Origin: Eubacteriales bacterium
GTDB taxonomy: Bacteria; Bacillota; Clostridia; Lachnospirales; Lachnospiraceae
DNA: 64,000 nt
Assembly (NCBI GenBank): GCA_030536575.1
Contig: JAUNPS010000028.1
Coordinates: forward strand, 1 to 64,000
Reading direction: 5' to 3'
A program made the position numbers and the translations under genes. Each line of letters begins with the position of its first letter. Positions within the stretch are counted from its first letter, which is position 1. Positions 21,078-29,929 of this stretch are shown here, piece by piece. The notes below the pieces were generated by a model, which was given only the letters and a program-made list of their open reading frames with translations, did not search any database and was not told where the DNA came from.

Positions 21078-21464
21078 CTATAGCTCGCTCTCGGTCTCTG
21101 CCTCGCCGGCCAGGACTGCCAGCATTTCGTCGGCCGTCTGGGAGGTATTCAGGATGTACGTGCCGGGCTTTAAATCGTCTTTGTATTTGGACAGGCTCAT
21201 CTGCACTTGGAAGACTTTGGCATCCTGGATCAGGCGCTTGGATTCCAGAAGTTTTCCCAGCTCCGCCGCGTCCATGCCTTCCGTTATGGTAACGGAGACA
21301 TTTTTCCCAGGAGGCGCGGAAACCGATTTCTGGGCGAAGACCCGGTAGCCGAACGTATAGGCTTTCTGGCCCAGATTCCACAACCCAAATACGACCAGTG
21401 CCAGCAGTAGGATACGCACTGCCGCCGTTCCGATCCAAAATGCCGCCGATCTTTTTTTCCTCAT
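21078..21464 (-). CDS. Short MltG/YceG-like membrane protein without catalytic domain
   Basis: 128 aa from ATG 21464, supported by AGGAGG 6 nt upstream. A basic cytoplasmic start (MRKKRSAAFW), one membrane helix (about 12-32) and an extracellular segment resembling the LysM-like N-terminal part of endolytic transglycosylase MltG (VTITEGMDAAELGKLLESK, LKPGTYILNTSQTADEML). The roughly 200-aa catalytic part, with its active-site Glu, is absent and no frameshift explains this. It may be a regulator or scaffold in peptidoglycan synthesis; function is not established. It overlaps no neighbour and stands between ylbF and the methyltransferase gene. Confidence 0.8.
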   Translation of the reverse strand: MRKKRSAAFWIGTAAVRILLLALVVFGLWNLGQKAYTFGYRVFAQKSVSAPPGKNVSVTITEGMDAAELGKLLESKRLIQDAKVFQVQMSLSKYKDDLKPGTYILNTSQTADEMLAVLAGEAETESEL

Positions 21465-21515
21465 CCGATTCCTCCTCAAAGCCTTCCTGTCCAACCGTAA
21501 AAGCATCCCTATCGT

Positions 21516-21872
21516 TTACCATTTGATGGTATCGACGAAGTCCTCAATGTCAAAATCTACGATCTGAACCAGCTCTTCGTTGATGGCCTGCAAAGTCCGG
21601 CACATAGCCAGCTCCGCCTGCAGATACTGGTTCATGACCTCATTTTTCCGCACGACGTAATAATCCTTCTCCAGCTTTTCCATCTGCTCATAGATGCTCT
21701 CCGGATCTTCGCTGTTCTGGATCTCGTAGGTGCGCCTGCGAAATTCATTCACAACTTTCCGAAGCTCCGGGTCGGCGGCCACGGCAATCCGGGCCTCTTC
21801 ATAATTCCGGTAGACCTCGGATTTGCGGATGGCTTCTACCAGCGCTTCTTTGCACCTTTTTATCTCATCCAT
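21516..21872 (-). CDS. YlbF/YmcA-family protein
   Basis: 118-aa all-helical protein of the YlbF family. In B. subtilis YlbF, YmcA and YaaT form a complex that works with RNase Y and affects sporulation, competence and biofilm. Here one family member follows the RNase J gene by 12 nt, which fits an RNA-decay role. The helical hairpin core (RKVVNEFRRRTYEIQNSED, residues about 38-56) is visible. No catalytic residues are expected. Confidence 0.85.
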   Translation of the reverse strand: MDEIKRCKEALVEAIRKSEVYRNYEEARIAVAADPELRKVVNEFRRRTYEIQNSEDPESIYEQMEKLEKDYYVVRKNEVMNQYLQAELAMCRTLQAINEELVQIVDFDIEDFVDTIKW

Positions 21873-21884
21873 ACGATTTTTATC

Positions 21885-23549
21885 CTACACTTCCATAATA
21901 ATCGGCAGAATCATGGGGCTTCTCTTGGTACGTTTCCAGAGGAAATCACTTAATGCGTCTTTGACGTTATTTTTAATCTTACCCCAGTCGGTAATGTGCT
22001 TGTTCATGCAGTTATCCAGCGCGCCTTCCACGACTCTTCTGGCTTCTTCCATGAGCCCTTCAGATTCCCGCACATAGACGAAACCTCTGGACACAATGTC
22101 CGGCCCTGCCAGGAGCTGGTTCGAATATTTTTCAAGGGTCATTACAACGATCAGGATGCCGTCCTCAGCCAGATGCTGCCGGTCGCGCAGGACAATGTTC
22201 CCAACGTCTCCAACGCCCAGGCCGTCCACCAGAATGCCGCCGGTCGGCACGTGCCCGGTAATGTTCGCCGAATGCTCATCCAATTCCAGCACATCCCCGG
22301 AAGTCATGATAAAGATATTCTCTTTCGGAATGCCAAGGCTGTTTGCGATTCCGGCCTGCGCTTTTAAGTGGCGGTATTCGCCGTGGACAGGGATCGCGTA
22401 TTTCGGGTGCACCAGGGAATAAATCAGTTTGATCTCTTCCTGGCAGGCATGTCCGGATACGTGGACATCCTGGAAAATGACGTCCGCGCCTTTCATGGAA
22501 AGCTCGTTGATCACGTTGGAAACGGCTTTTTCGTTTCCGGGGATGGGATTCGAGCTGAAAATAACGGTATCGCCCGGCTTGATCTGCACTTTCCGGTGCA
22601 TGTTCGCGGCCATCCGGGACAGGGCGGCCATGGATTCTCCCTGGCTTCCGGTCGTAATCAGGACAAGCTGCTCATCCGGGTAATTTTTCATCTGTTCGAT
22701 GTCAATCAGCGTGTTTTCCGGAATGTTCAGGTAGCCCAGTTCGGAGGCGGTTCCGATCACATTCACCATGCTGCGGCCTTCGATGATGACTTTCCGGCCG
22801 TATTTGTAGGCGGAGTTGATGATCTGCTGGACGCGGTCGACGTTCGAGGCAAAGGTTGCAATGATCAGGCGGGTGTTCCGGTGTTCCGCAAAAATATTGT
22901 CAAAGGTACGGCCGACGGTCCGCTCGGACATGGTAAAGCCGGGGCGTTCGGCGTTCGTGCTGTCGCACATCAGGGCAAGCACGCCTTTTTTTCCGATTTC
23001 GCCGAAGCGCTGCAGGTCGATGGCGTCCCCGAATACGGGGGTATAATCCACCTTAAAGTCTCCGGTATGGATGATGATGCCTGCCGGGGAATAGATCGCC
23101 AGGGCGGAGGCATCCTGGATACTGTGGTTGGTTTTGATGAATTCGATGCGGAAAGCGCCCAGGTTAATGGACTGTCCGTGTTTGACCACTTTGCGCTTTA
23201 CGCTTTTCATCAGGTTGTGTTCTTTTAATTTGTTCTCGATCAGGCCGATGGTCAGCTTGGTAGCGTAGATCGGCACGTTCAGTTCTTTTAAGACATAGGG
23301 CAGGGCGCCAATGTGGTCTTCGTGGCCGTGGGTGATCACGAAGCCTTTGACCTTGTCCACGTTGTTCTTTAAATAGGTGATGTCCGGGATGACCAGGTCA
23401 ATTCCCAGCATGTCGTCCTCCGGAAAGGCGAGACCGCAGTCCACGACAATAATACTGTCTTCAAATTCAAAGGCAGTAATGTTCATTCCGATCTGCTCCA
23501 GTCCGCCAAGAGGAATGATTTTCAATTTTGAATTGTTTGCATTTTTCAA
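21885..23549 (-). CDS. rnj: Ribonuclease J
   Basis: Metallo-beta-lactamase/beta-CASP nuclease with endo- and 5'-to-3' exonuclease activity on RNA. The zinc-site motif THGHEDHIGALPYVL lies near residue 60, with further ligands in IHTGDFKVDYTP and SGHACQEEIKLIY, and a C-terminal dimerisation domain. I propose the TTG at 23549 with GGAGG 8 nt upstream: this gives 554 aa, the usual length, and the family N-terminus KLKIIPLGGLEQIGMN; the ATG 75 nt upstream would add a basic tail. It precedes ylbF. Confidence 0.93.
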   Translation of the reverse strand: MKNANNSKLKIIPLGGLEQIGMNITAFEFEDSIIVVDCGLAFPEDDMLGIDLVIPDITYLKNNVDKVKGFVITHGHEDHIGALPYVLKELNVPIYATKLTIGLIENKLKEHNLMKSVKRKVVKHGQSINLGAFRIEFIKTNHSIQDASALAIYSPAGIIIHTGDFKVDYTPVFGDAIDLQRFGEIGKKGVLALMCDSTNAERPGFTMSERTVGRTFDNIFAEHRNTRLIIATFASNVDRVQQIINSAYKYGRKVIIEGRSMVNVIGTASELGYLNIPENTLIDIEQMKNYPDEQLVLITTGSQGESMAALSRMAANMHRKVQIKPGDTVIFSSNPIPGNEKAVSNVINELSMKGADVIFQDVHVSGHACQEEIKLIYSLVHPKYAIPVHGEYRHLKAQAGIANSLGIPKENIFIMTSGDVLELDEHSANITGHVPTGGILVDGLGVGDVGNIVLRDRQHLAEDGILIVVMTLEKYSNQLLAGPDIVSRGFVYVRESEGLMEEARRVVEGALDNCMNKHITDWGKIKNNVKDALSDFLWKRTKRSPMILPIIMEV

Positions 23550-23662
23550 ATACTGCACCTCCAAATCATTTTTTTCCGTCCTTGTTTTGTTTGTTTTTCT
23601 TTTATGATTCCCAGAGCGCAACAAAACAAACCAGATTTTCTCTGGCTTTTTTCTCGGCCTGG

Positions 23663-23920
23663 TTATACAATTTCAATATCATCCAGCATTTCCTGAAAGA
23701 CTCTGGAAACTGCGTTTAGTTCGTCGTCATCGTCTACGATTTCATACAGGGCTTCTGCGTCGCCGTCTGCGGACAGATCCTTTAGGATCAGGGCTTCCCC
23801 GTCTCCTTCTTCGGAATCGGTCACTAAGATATAGTCTACGCCGCTGATGCGGGTCTGTTCCAGCACAAAAAATTCTGCCGCTTCTTCTCCGTCGGCAAAT
23901 GCAAATTTAATCTTCTCCAT
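23663..23920 (-). CDS. DUF1292 protein
   Basis: 85-aa acidic protein of the DUF1292 family, unknown function, which in Clostridia and Bacilli follows ireB and ruvX. The family pattern is visible: [20 protein letters not shown], then an acidic stretch ([15 protein letters not shown]). ATG 23920 with GAAGG upstream is preferred to the GTG at 23935. It overlaps the end of ruvX by 14 nt, so translation is likely coupled. Confidence 0.85.
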   Translation of the reverse strand: MEKIKFAFADGEEAAEFFVLEQTRISGVDYILVTDSEEGDGEALILKDLSADGDAEALYEIVDDDDELNAVSRVFQEMLDDIEIV

Positions 23921-24350
23921 GTCTGATACCTTCACTGTCCAGATAGCCCTGCAGAATCAGTACAGCGGCAATCTGGTCCACATACTCCTTCCGATTTTCC
24001 CGGCGCACGCCGGCTTCGATCAAAATCCGGTCGGCGGCGACCGTTGTCAGTCTTTCATCCCACAGGATGACAGGTAGGCCGGTCCGGCGCTCCAGCATTT
24101 CTTTGAATGCGAGGGTCTTTTCGGCTCTGTCGCCCAGGGTGTTGTTCATATTTTTCGGGAAGCCAAGGACAATTTTCCCGACCTGGTATTCGCTTATGAG
24201 CGTTTCGATTCTTGCCAGTGTCTGGCGAAGCTTATTTTCAGACGTTCTTCGGATGATTTCGATGCCCTGGGCAGTCAGGCCCAGGCCATCGCTGATGGCT
24301 ACGCCGACTGTTTTGGAGCCGAAATCCAGTCCCATTATCCGTTCCCTCAT
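23907..24350 (-). CDS. ruvX: RuvX/YqgF, putative Holliday junction resolvase or rRNA-processing nuclease
   Basis: 147-aa RNase H-fold nuclease. Active-site acids are visible in [17 protein letters not shown] (residues 5-21), the LWDERLTT block (about 96-103), and [13 protein letters not shown] near the end. In E. coli YqgF is tied to 16S rRNA maturation and anti-termination. It starts within the last codons of the ireB-like gene (4-nt overlap) and overlaps DUF1292, giving the widespread ireB-ruvX-DUF1292 order. Confidence 0.95.
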   Translation of the reverse strand: MRERIMGLDFGSKTVGVAISDGLGLTAQGIEIIRRTSENKLRQTLARIETLISEYQVGKIVLGFPKNMNNTLGDRAEKTLAFKEMLERRTGLPVILWDERLTTVAADRILIEAGVRRENRKEYVDQIAAVLILQGYLDSEGIRHGED

Positions 24351-24616
24351 GACTGCTGCCGGGATTTGTTCGCGATATATTCTTTCAGGAGTTCTTCTAC
24401 CAGCTCGTCCCGTTCTACTTTCATGATCAGGCTGCGGGCATTGTTGTGGCTTGTGATGTAGGTCGGATCTCCGGACATAATATATCCGACAATCTGGTTT
24501 ACCGGATTGTAGCCTTTTTCGCGCATTGCATTATACACAGCATCCAAGATATCCTTGACGCTGAATTCATTGTCGGCTGCGACTTTAAAATACTGTGTAT
24601 TACTGATATTTGCCAT
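24347..24616 (-). CDS. IreB-family regulatory phosphoprotein (UPF0297)
   Basis: 89-aa protein of the IreB/YrzL family. In enterococci IreB is phosphorylated by the PASTA kinase IreK on N-terminal Thr and tunes cephalosporin resistance. Here the N-terminus [12 protein letters not shown] has a Thr at residue 7, and the core [20 protein letters not shown] and the [14 protein letters not shown] motif are intact. It is the first gene of the minus-strand run that includes ruvX and DUF1292, and has GGACGTGAGA upstream. The kinase gene is not in the window. Confidence 0.92.
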   Translation of the reverse strand: MANISNTQYFKVAADNEFSVKDILDAVYNAMREKGYNPVNQIVGYIMSGDPTYITSHNNARSLIMKVERDELVEELLKEYIANKSRQQS

Positions 24617-24717
24617 CTTCTCACGTCCTTAAATTAAACTTTGTTTCTATTCTAATATATATTTTGATAAAATACAATCACTTTTTTTGTTCCCTGGGGG
24701 CCGCGTGCGCAAAAAGT

Positions 24718-24826
24718 ATTACAGTTCACACATCGCCAGCCTTTCTAGTTTTTAGCCAATGTGACATAACCGAACGTCACCGTGCCGCCCGGAGAACCGG
24801 CTCGCCGGGCAACGGATGTGGCTTTT
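24718..24826. repeat. Copy of a dispersed intergenic repeat
   Basis: Begins TTACAGTTCACACATCGCC and includes AACCGAACGTCAC and GGGCAACG blocks in the same order and similar spacing as at 30996-31096. The 24617-24845 gap also holds the start region of the ireB-like gene; no coding sequence is seen. Confidence 0.5.
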
Positions 24827-24845
24827 TACGTATGAGGCGACCGCC

Positions 24846-26186
24846 TCAGGCGAGGACTTCCCCTACCAAAATCCCCTCTCTCCTTTCACCGCTTATCCGC
24901 ACCTTCCAAATGCGATTCTCCATTCCCTCCTTAACCGGCACCGCCACTCTCACATACTCCTTTGTATACCCCGTCCAAAATCTCTCACCTTCAAGCATCT
25001 GCTCCTCTTCTAACAAAACCCCCTGCACACTCCCCACAAACTTCTCCTCAAACCCTCTCTTATTCCTCTCGCAAAGCTCCAGCAGCACCTCGCTCCTCTC
25101 CGCCTTCACCTGCTCCGGCACCTGCCCCTCCATCACAGCCGCCCGCGTCCCCTTCCTCCTGGAATACTTAAACACATGCGTCTCATAAAACGCCACCTTC
25201 TCCAAAAACTCCCTCGTAACCCGAAACTCTTCCTCCGTCTCCCCCGGAAATCCCACGATCACATCCGTCGTCAGCGCCGGCCTCCCAAACGCCTCCCGCA
25301 GCATCTCACACTTTTCAAAATACTCTCCCGCCGTATACCGCCGGTTCATCCGCTTTAACGTCGCATCGCACCCGCTCTGCAGCGAAAGATGAAAATGCGG
25401 ACAGATTTTCTCCATTTTCGAAAGCGTCCCCACAAACTCCTCCGTAATGATCCGCGGCTCCAGGGACCCCAGCCGAATCCGCTTAATCCCCTCGATCTCA
25501 TGAATCCGGCAGATCAGCTCCAAAAGGCTGCTCCCGGTATCCACTCCATAAGAGCTCAAATGAATCCCGGTAAGCACCACCTCCTGAAACCCCGCCTTCG
25601 CAAGCGTCTCCACCTCCGCACAGACGTCCGCCAGCTTCCGGCTGCGCACACGTCCCCTTGTATACGGAATGATACAGTAGCTGCAGAACTGATTACAGCC
25701 GTCCTGCACTTTAATATAAGCCCTGGTATGCTCCGCCGTCCGGCTGATCGCCAGCTCCTCATATTCCTTCGTATGATTGATATCAATGACCCAATCCGTC
25801 TCTTTTCCCTCCGGCGCATTCCCGGAGTTTCTTCGGCGGTTCTCGAATTCTTCCAGAATCGCGATCAGATCCTTCTTCTTATTATTCCCGATCACCAGAT
25901 CGATGGCCGGATCCTTCTCCACTTCCTCCTTCGCCGCCTGCACATAGCATCCCGCCGCCACCACGACCGCCTCCGGATTCATCTTCCGCGCCTTATGCAG
26001 CATCTGCCTGGACTTGCGATCTGCAATATTCGTCACCGAACAGGTATTAATGATATACAAATCCGCTCCCGGCGCAAACGGAACGATCTCATAGCCGTTC
26101 TCCTCCAGCATCTGCTGCATGGCCTCCGTCTCATAAGCGTTTACTTTGCATCCTAAATTATGAAGAGCCGCCTTTTTTTTCGTCAT
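24846..26186 (-). CDS. mtaB: tRNA t6A37 methylthiotransferase MtaB
   Basis: Radical-SAM methylthiotransferase that converts t6A to ms2t6A at position 37 of ANN-decoding tRNAs. 446 aa. The N-terminal UPF0004 domain carries Cys ligands (LHNLGCKVNAYE, INTCSV, AAGCYVQ); the radical-SAM CxxxCxxC is in GCNQFCSYCIIPYTRG near residue 155; the C-terminal TRAM domain is near 375-446. AAAGG precedes the ATG. The gene stands alone between a dispersed repeat and the HPr-like gene on the other strand. Confidence 0.96.
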   Translation of the reverse strand: MTKKKAALHNLGCKVNAYETEAMQQMLEENGYEIVPFAPGADLYIINTCSVTNIADRKSRQMLHKARKMNPEAVVVAAGCYVQAAKEEVEKDPAIDLVIGNNKKKDLIAILEEFENRRRNSGNAPEGKETDWVIDINHTKEYEELAISRTAEHTRAYIKVQDGCNQFCSYCIIPYTRGRVRSRKLADVCAEVETLAKAGFQEVVLTGIHLSSYGVDTGSSLLELICRIHEIEGIKRIRLGSLEPRIITEEFVGTLSKMEKICPHFHLSLQSGCDATLKRMNRRYTAGEYFEKCEMLREAFGRPALTTDVIVGFPGETEEEFRVTREFLEKVAFYETHVFKYSRRKGTRAAVMEGQVPEQVKAERSEVLLELCERNKRGFEEKFVGSVQGVLLEEEQMLEGERFWTGYTKEYVRVAVPVKEGMENRIWKVRISGERREGILVGEVLA

Positions 26187-26276
26187 TTTTTATTCCTTTC
26201 CGAATATTTCCGTTTTCTGTTGTCGTTGTGCTGTGTTTTCTTTTTTGTACACTTTTGTATTTTGTCAGTTTGCTCC

Positions 26277-26305
26277 TTGACATTCTGCGGACAGATTAGT
26301 AAGAT
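26277..26305 (+). promoter_or_regulatory. Promoter of the HPr-like gene
   Basis: TTGACA (26277-26282), 17 nt, TAAGAT (26300-26305): a near-consensus sigma-A promoter 53 bp before the ATG. Confidence 0.8.
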
Positions 26306-26357
26306 GTAGATAAAGCAAAACACTCATAGGATCATAAACATAAGGGAGGTTTTCAAA

Positions 26358-26591
26358 ATGAAAACAGTTCAGATTTCTTTAAATTCCATCGATAAGGTAA
26401 AATCCTTCGTAAACGACATCACGAAATTCGATTACGATTTCGACCTGGTATCCGGCAGATACGTGATCGACGCGAAGTCCATCATGGGGATCTTCAGCCT
26501 GGATCTTTCCAAACCCATTGATCTGAACATTCATGCGGAAGATGACGTAGACGTGATTCTCGCTACGCTGGACCCGTACATCATTAAATAA
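26358..26591 (+). CDS. HPr-like protein lacking the phosphorylatable His
   Basis: 77-aa protein with the HPr fold pattern. The regulatory-Ser region is clear (DAKSIMGIFSLDLSKPIDL, residues about 38-56, like SAKSLFKLQTLGL of HPr). However, the segment that in HPr holds the catalytic GLHARPA is SIDKVKSFVNDIT here, with no His. It therefore cannot act as a PTS phosphocarrier but could retain a Crh-like regulatory role through the Ser. AGGGAGG precedes the ATG. It has its own promoter and terminator, so it is a single-gene unit. Confidence 0.88.
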   Translation: MKTVQISLNSIDKVKSFVNDITKFDYDFDLVSGRYVIDAKSIMGIFSLDLSKPIDLNIHAEDDVDVILATLDPYIIK

Positions 26592-26603
26592 GACGGATAA
26601 GAG

Positions 26604-26631
26604 AGAGCTGCCTTTCGGGCAGCTCTTTTTT
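26604..26631 (+). terminator. Terminator of the HPr-like gene
   Basis: AGAGCTGCC (26604-26612), TTTCG loop, GGCAGCTCT (26618-26626), then a T-run to 26631. Classic Rho-independent structure. Confidence 0.93.
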
Positions 26632-26700
26632 GCAGGCAGCGCCCCCGGCTGGCATGGCTATTCGACGATGCCGAAGCCGTTCCCTCATGGCCGGGCGCCG

Positions 26701-27885
26701 TTATTCCTCCACCCAGATCGTCTCCACCGTCTCGATTGCCTTCTGCACCAGCTCTTCGATCACATCCGCCAGCTTCGTCTCACTCCCCCGGATCACATTC
26801 AGGTTCGGCTTCGTCACCGGATGCTTCGCCACAAAAATCGTACAGCAGTCCTCATAAGGCTGAATCGACGTCTCATACGTATCAATCTTCAGCGAAATAT
26901 CCACAATGTCCTGCTTATCGAAGGCAATCAGCGGCCGGAACACCGGCATCGTGCACACCTCATTCGTCGCCGCCAGGCTCTGCACCGTCTGGCTCGCTAC
27001 CTGCCCGATACTCTCCCCGGTAATCAGCCCCAGAGAGCCCGTCTCCCGCGCAAAATGCTCCGCGATCCGCATCATATAGCGGCGCATGATGATCGTCAGC
27101 TCCTCATGGGGGCATTTTTCATAAATTGCGAGCTGGATATCCGTAAAATTCACCACATGCAGATTGATCGGGCCGCTGTAGCGGGACACAATCCTTGCCA
27201 GATCCACAACTTTCTGCTTCGCCCGCTCGCTCGTATAAGGCGGCGCATGGAAATACACCGCATCGATTTTCACGCCGCGCTTCGCAACCATATAGCCCGC
27301 CACCGGACTGTCGATCCCGCCGGATAAAAGCAGCATACACTTTCCGTTCGTCCCCACGGGCATGCCGCCGGGCCCCGGAATAATCTTCGAATAAATGTAA
27401 ATCCGCTCCCGGATTTCCACATTCAGCAGCACTTCCGGATGGTGCACGTCCACCTTCGTCTGGGGAAACGCGTCCAGAATCCGTTCGCCCAGGGCGCTGT
27501 TGATCTCCATGGACTCCATGGGGTAATTTTTCCGCGCTCTTCTGGCGTTCACTTTAAACGTGTAATTTCCTTCCGGGTACACCTGTTTCATATAGTCAAG
27601 GACGGTCGCCGCCAGCTCTTCAAAGCCATTGTCATCCGTCTCCAGAACCGGGCAGATGCCGACGATCCCGAATACCCGCTGAAGGGCTTCCACCGCTTCA
27701 TCATAATCGAAATCCCCCTGGCTCTCCGCAAAAATGCGCCCCTGTTCCTTGCGCACCAGGAATTCCCCTTCCACGTGCTTTAACGCATGGCGGATCTGCT
27801 TTACCAGGGCGTCCTCGAACAGATAGCGGTTCTTTCCCTTAATGCCGATCTCGCCGTATTTAATCAAAAACGATTTAAAAAACAT
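26701..27885 (-). CDS. thiI: tRNA 4-thiouridine synthase ThiI
   Basis: Adenylates and thiolates U8 of tRNA, using sulfur from a cysteine desulfurase. 394 aa, the length of the Gram-positive form without the C-terminal rhodanese domain. An N-terminal ferredoxin-like plus THUMP region (about 1-165) precedes the PP-loop ATPase with LLLSGGIDSPVAGYM near residue 182. The upstream gene on the same strand is a cysteine desulfurase, the natural sulfur donor, as in the B. subtilis nifZ-thiI pair. AAGGAGAG precedes the ATG. Confidence 0.96.
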   Translation of the reverse strand: MFFKSFLIKYGEIGIKGKNRYLFEDALVKQIRHALKHVEGEFLVRKEQGRIFAESQGDFDYDEAVEALQRVFGIVGICPVLETDDNGFEELAATVLDYMKQVYPEGNYTFKVNARRARKNYPMESMEINSALGERILDAFPQTKVDVHHPEVLLNVEIRERIYIYSKIIPGPGGMPVGTNGKCMLLLSGGIDSPVAGYMVAKRGVKIDAVYFHAPPYTSERAKQKVVDLARIVSRYSGPINLHVVNFTDIQLAIYEKCPHEELTIIMRRYMMRIAEHFARETGSLGLITGESIGQVASQTVQSLAATNEVCTMPVFRPLIAFDKQDIVDISLKIDTYETSIQPYEDCCTIFVAKHPVTKPNLNVIRGSETKLADVIEELVQKAIETVETIWVEE

Positions 27886-27900
27886 AAGTCTCTCCTTTTT

Positions 27901-28005
27901 TATCGCAATGCCCTTTCCCCAGCCATTTTTCCATGCAGCAATGCCGCGAACGCGAGCATGGAACTTTTCTATAGCAATGCCGTGCCGCGAATGCGGGCAT
28001 GCAGC
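27901..28005. repeat. Three GCAATGCC hairpin repeats between thiI and the desulfurase gene
   Basis: GCAATGCC occurs three times in about 90 bp (near 27904, 27938 and 27974). The last two are each followed by a G+C-rich partially complementary stretch (GCGAGCATGG, GCGGGCATGC) that could pair with it. They lie in the transcribed gap between the desulfurase stop and the thiI start. Confidence 0.45.
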
Positions 28006-29163
28006 TCATTTCCTGGAAAATTTCCGAAGCACCGGTAACAGTTCTGCCAGCACCTCCAGACAGTACCCCAGTTCCTCCTCCGTCGTCTCCGTACAGAAGC
28101 TGAACCGCAGCGTCGAATCCAAAAGCTCCTTCTCCAGCCCAATCTCCTTCAGCACCGTACTCACCGGCAGCTTCTTATTCGAAGAACATGCCGAACCCGA
28201 AGATACATAAATCCCCTTCTCCTCCAGCGCATGCAGCAGCACCTCGCTTCGCACCCCCGCAAAACTCACGCTGACAATATGCGGCGCCGACTGCTCCCCC
28301 GGCAGGCTGTTAAGCGTCACCCCCGGCAGCTTCGAAACCCCGTCCATAAAGAATTCTTTCAGATGAAAGAGCCACGCCTGCTTCTTCTCAAAATCCCGGT
28401 AAGCCTCTTCGGCAGCCACCCCAAGGCCCGCAATCCCCGGTACATTATCCGTCCCGGAACGCATCCCCTTCTGCTGCCCGCCTCCCAGAATCAGCGGATG
28501 AATCTTCACCTTATCCCCCACATACAAAAACCCGCTCCCCTTCGGCCCGTGAATCTTATGGCCGCTCACGGAAAGCAGATCGATCCCCGCCTTTTTCGGC
28601 AGGATCCGATATTTCCCATAAGCCTGGATGGCATCCACATGCAGCAGCGCCTTCGGCGCTTTCTCCTTCATCAGCCTGCGCACTTCGTCAATAGGCTCCA
28701 ACGCACCGATCTCATTGTTCACATACATGACCGATACCAGGATCGTCTCATCGCAGAGGGCCTCCTCCAGCGCCTCCAGGCTCAGCCGCCCATACCGATC
28801 CACCGGAAGGAACGTCACACGGAACCCCTGCTCCTGCAAATACAGCATCGGCTGCAGAACGGCCGCATGCTCCACCGCTGTCGTAATGATATGCGTCCCG
28901 CTCCGGCGGTTCGCCATCGCCGCTCCGATCAGCGCCCAGTTATTCGACTCCGTTCCCCCGGAGGTAAAATAAATTTCTTTTTCGTTTACTTTCAGGGTTT
29001 TCGCAATGGCTTCCCGGCTGTTTCGCAGGTAGCGCTCCGCCTCCACCCCCTTTTGATGTTTGGAGGACGGATTCCCGAAATCCTCCATCATCGTCTTTAC
29101 CACGATATCCCGCACGCTCTCCAGGCATCTGGTAGTGGCGGAATTATCCAGATATGCTTCCAT
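28006..29163 (-). CDS. Cysteine desulfurase (NifS/IscS family)
   Basis: PLP-dependent enzyme that takes sulfur from cysteine, here most likely for ThiI. 385 aa. The PLP lysine is in LSVSGHKIHGPKGSGFLY near residue 201, and the persulfide Cys in YVSSGSACSSNKK near 322; the short loop around this Cys fits group I IscS/NifZ-type enzymes. It opens the NifS-ThiI pair and follows rsmE by 12 nt on the same strand, so prmA-rsmE-nifS-thiI may be one transcript. Confidence 0.94.
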   Translation of the reverse strand: MEAYLDNSATTRCLESVRDIVVKTMMEDFGNPSSKHQKGVEAERYLRNSREAIAKTLKVNEKEIYFTSGGTESNNWALIGAAMANRRSGTHIITTAVEHAAVLQPMLYLQEQGFRVTFLPVDRYGRLSLEALEEALCDETILVSVMYVNNEIGALEPIDEVRRLMKEKAPKALLHVDAIQAYGKYRILPKKAGIDLLSVSGHKIHGPKGSGFLYVGDKVKIHPLILGGGQQKGMRSGTDNVPGIAGLGVAAEEAYRDFEKKQAWLFHLKEFFMDGVSKLPGVTLNSLPGEQSAPHIVSVSFAGVRSEVLLHALEEKGIYVSSGSACSSNKKLPVSTVLKEIGLEKELLDSTLRFSFCTETTEEELGYCLEVLAELLPVLRKFSRK

Positions 29164-29175
29164 CGCTAATCCTCT

Positions 29176-29916
29176 CTATTGTTCCAAATGGTACATCAGC
29201 ACCGACAGCACGGTCATTCCAGCCGTCTCAGTCCGCAGAATCCGCCGTCCCAGGGTAATCGGCAGGAAACCTTTCTCCATCGCTTTTTCAATCTCGCTCT
29301 CATCAAACCCGCCCTCCGGGCCAATGAAAACGGCTACCGACTGGCCAGGCTTAATCGCCCCGATCCGGCTTCTAGTCTCCTCCATACCGTGGGCGAGTTC
29401 GTAAGGAACCAGCTTCACATCCAGCTCTTCCGCGTAAGACAATGCCTCCGAAAAACTCATCGGAACGGCCACTTCCGGGATGTGCTGGCGCTTGCACTGT
29501 TTCGCCGCGCTCTCGGCAATGGCCTGCCAGCGCTTCTGCTTTCCTTCCGCCTTCTTCGCGTCCAGCTTCACGACCGCGCGCTTCGTGGCCACCGGAATGA
29601 TCTCCCAGACGCCAAGCTCCACGGCTTTCTGGATGATCAGTTCCATTTTATCGCTCTTTGGCAGACCCTGAAACAGGTAAAGCTTCGAGGGCAGCTCTGC
29701 CCCGGCCTGCTCGACCCACATGATCTTTACCTGTACGCTTTCCGGAAGGAACTGCGCGATTTCGCAGCGGTAAAAACGGTCGTCTTCTCCGCTGCAGACC
29801 GTAAGCTGCTCGCCCTCCTTCATCCGCAGGACATTCCGGATATGGTTTACATCCGTTCCTTCTATAGAAATGTACTTCTCGCCAATCTGTTCCTGGCTCA
29901 CAAAAAACTGATGCAT
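29176..29916 (-). CDS. rsmE: 16S rRNA m3U1498 methyltransferase RsmE
   Basis: SPOUT-class methyltransferase for U1498 of 16S rRNA. 246 aa. The N-terminal PUA-like domain (TDVNHIRNVLRMKEGEQLTV, about residues 19-38) and C-terminal trefoil-knot motifs FIGPEGGFDESEIE and LRTETAGMTVLSVL are complete. It starts 13 nt after the prmA stop, the common prmA-rsmE pairing. Confidence 0.96.
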   Translation of the reverse strand: MHQFFVSQEQIGEKYISIEGTDVNHIRNVLRMKEGEQLTVCSGEDDRFYRCEIAQFLPESVQVKIMWVEQAGAELPSKLYLFQGLPKSDKMELIIQKAVELGVWEIIPVATKRAVVKLDAKKAEGKQKRWQAIAESAAKQCKRQHIPEVAVPMSFSEALSYAEELDVKLVPYELAHGMEETRSRIGAIKPGQSVAVFIGPEGGFDESEIEKAMEKGFLPITLGRRILRTETAGMTVLSVLMYHLEQ

Positions 29917-29929
29917 CGTCTGCCTGCTC

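Noticed and set aside
20419..21522. 367-aa extension of the O-methyltransferase frame
   Set aside because: The extra N-terminal part is a shadow of the MltG-like gene on the same strand in another frame; GTG 21063 has a proper ribosome-binding site.
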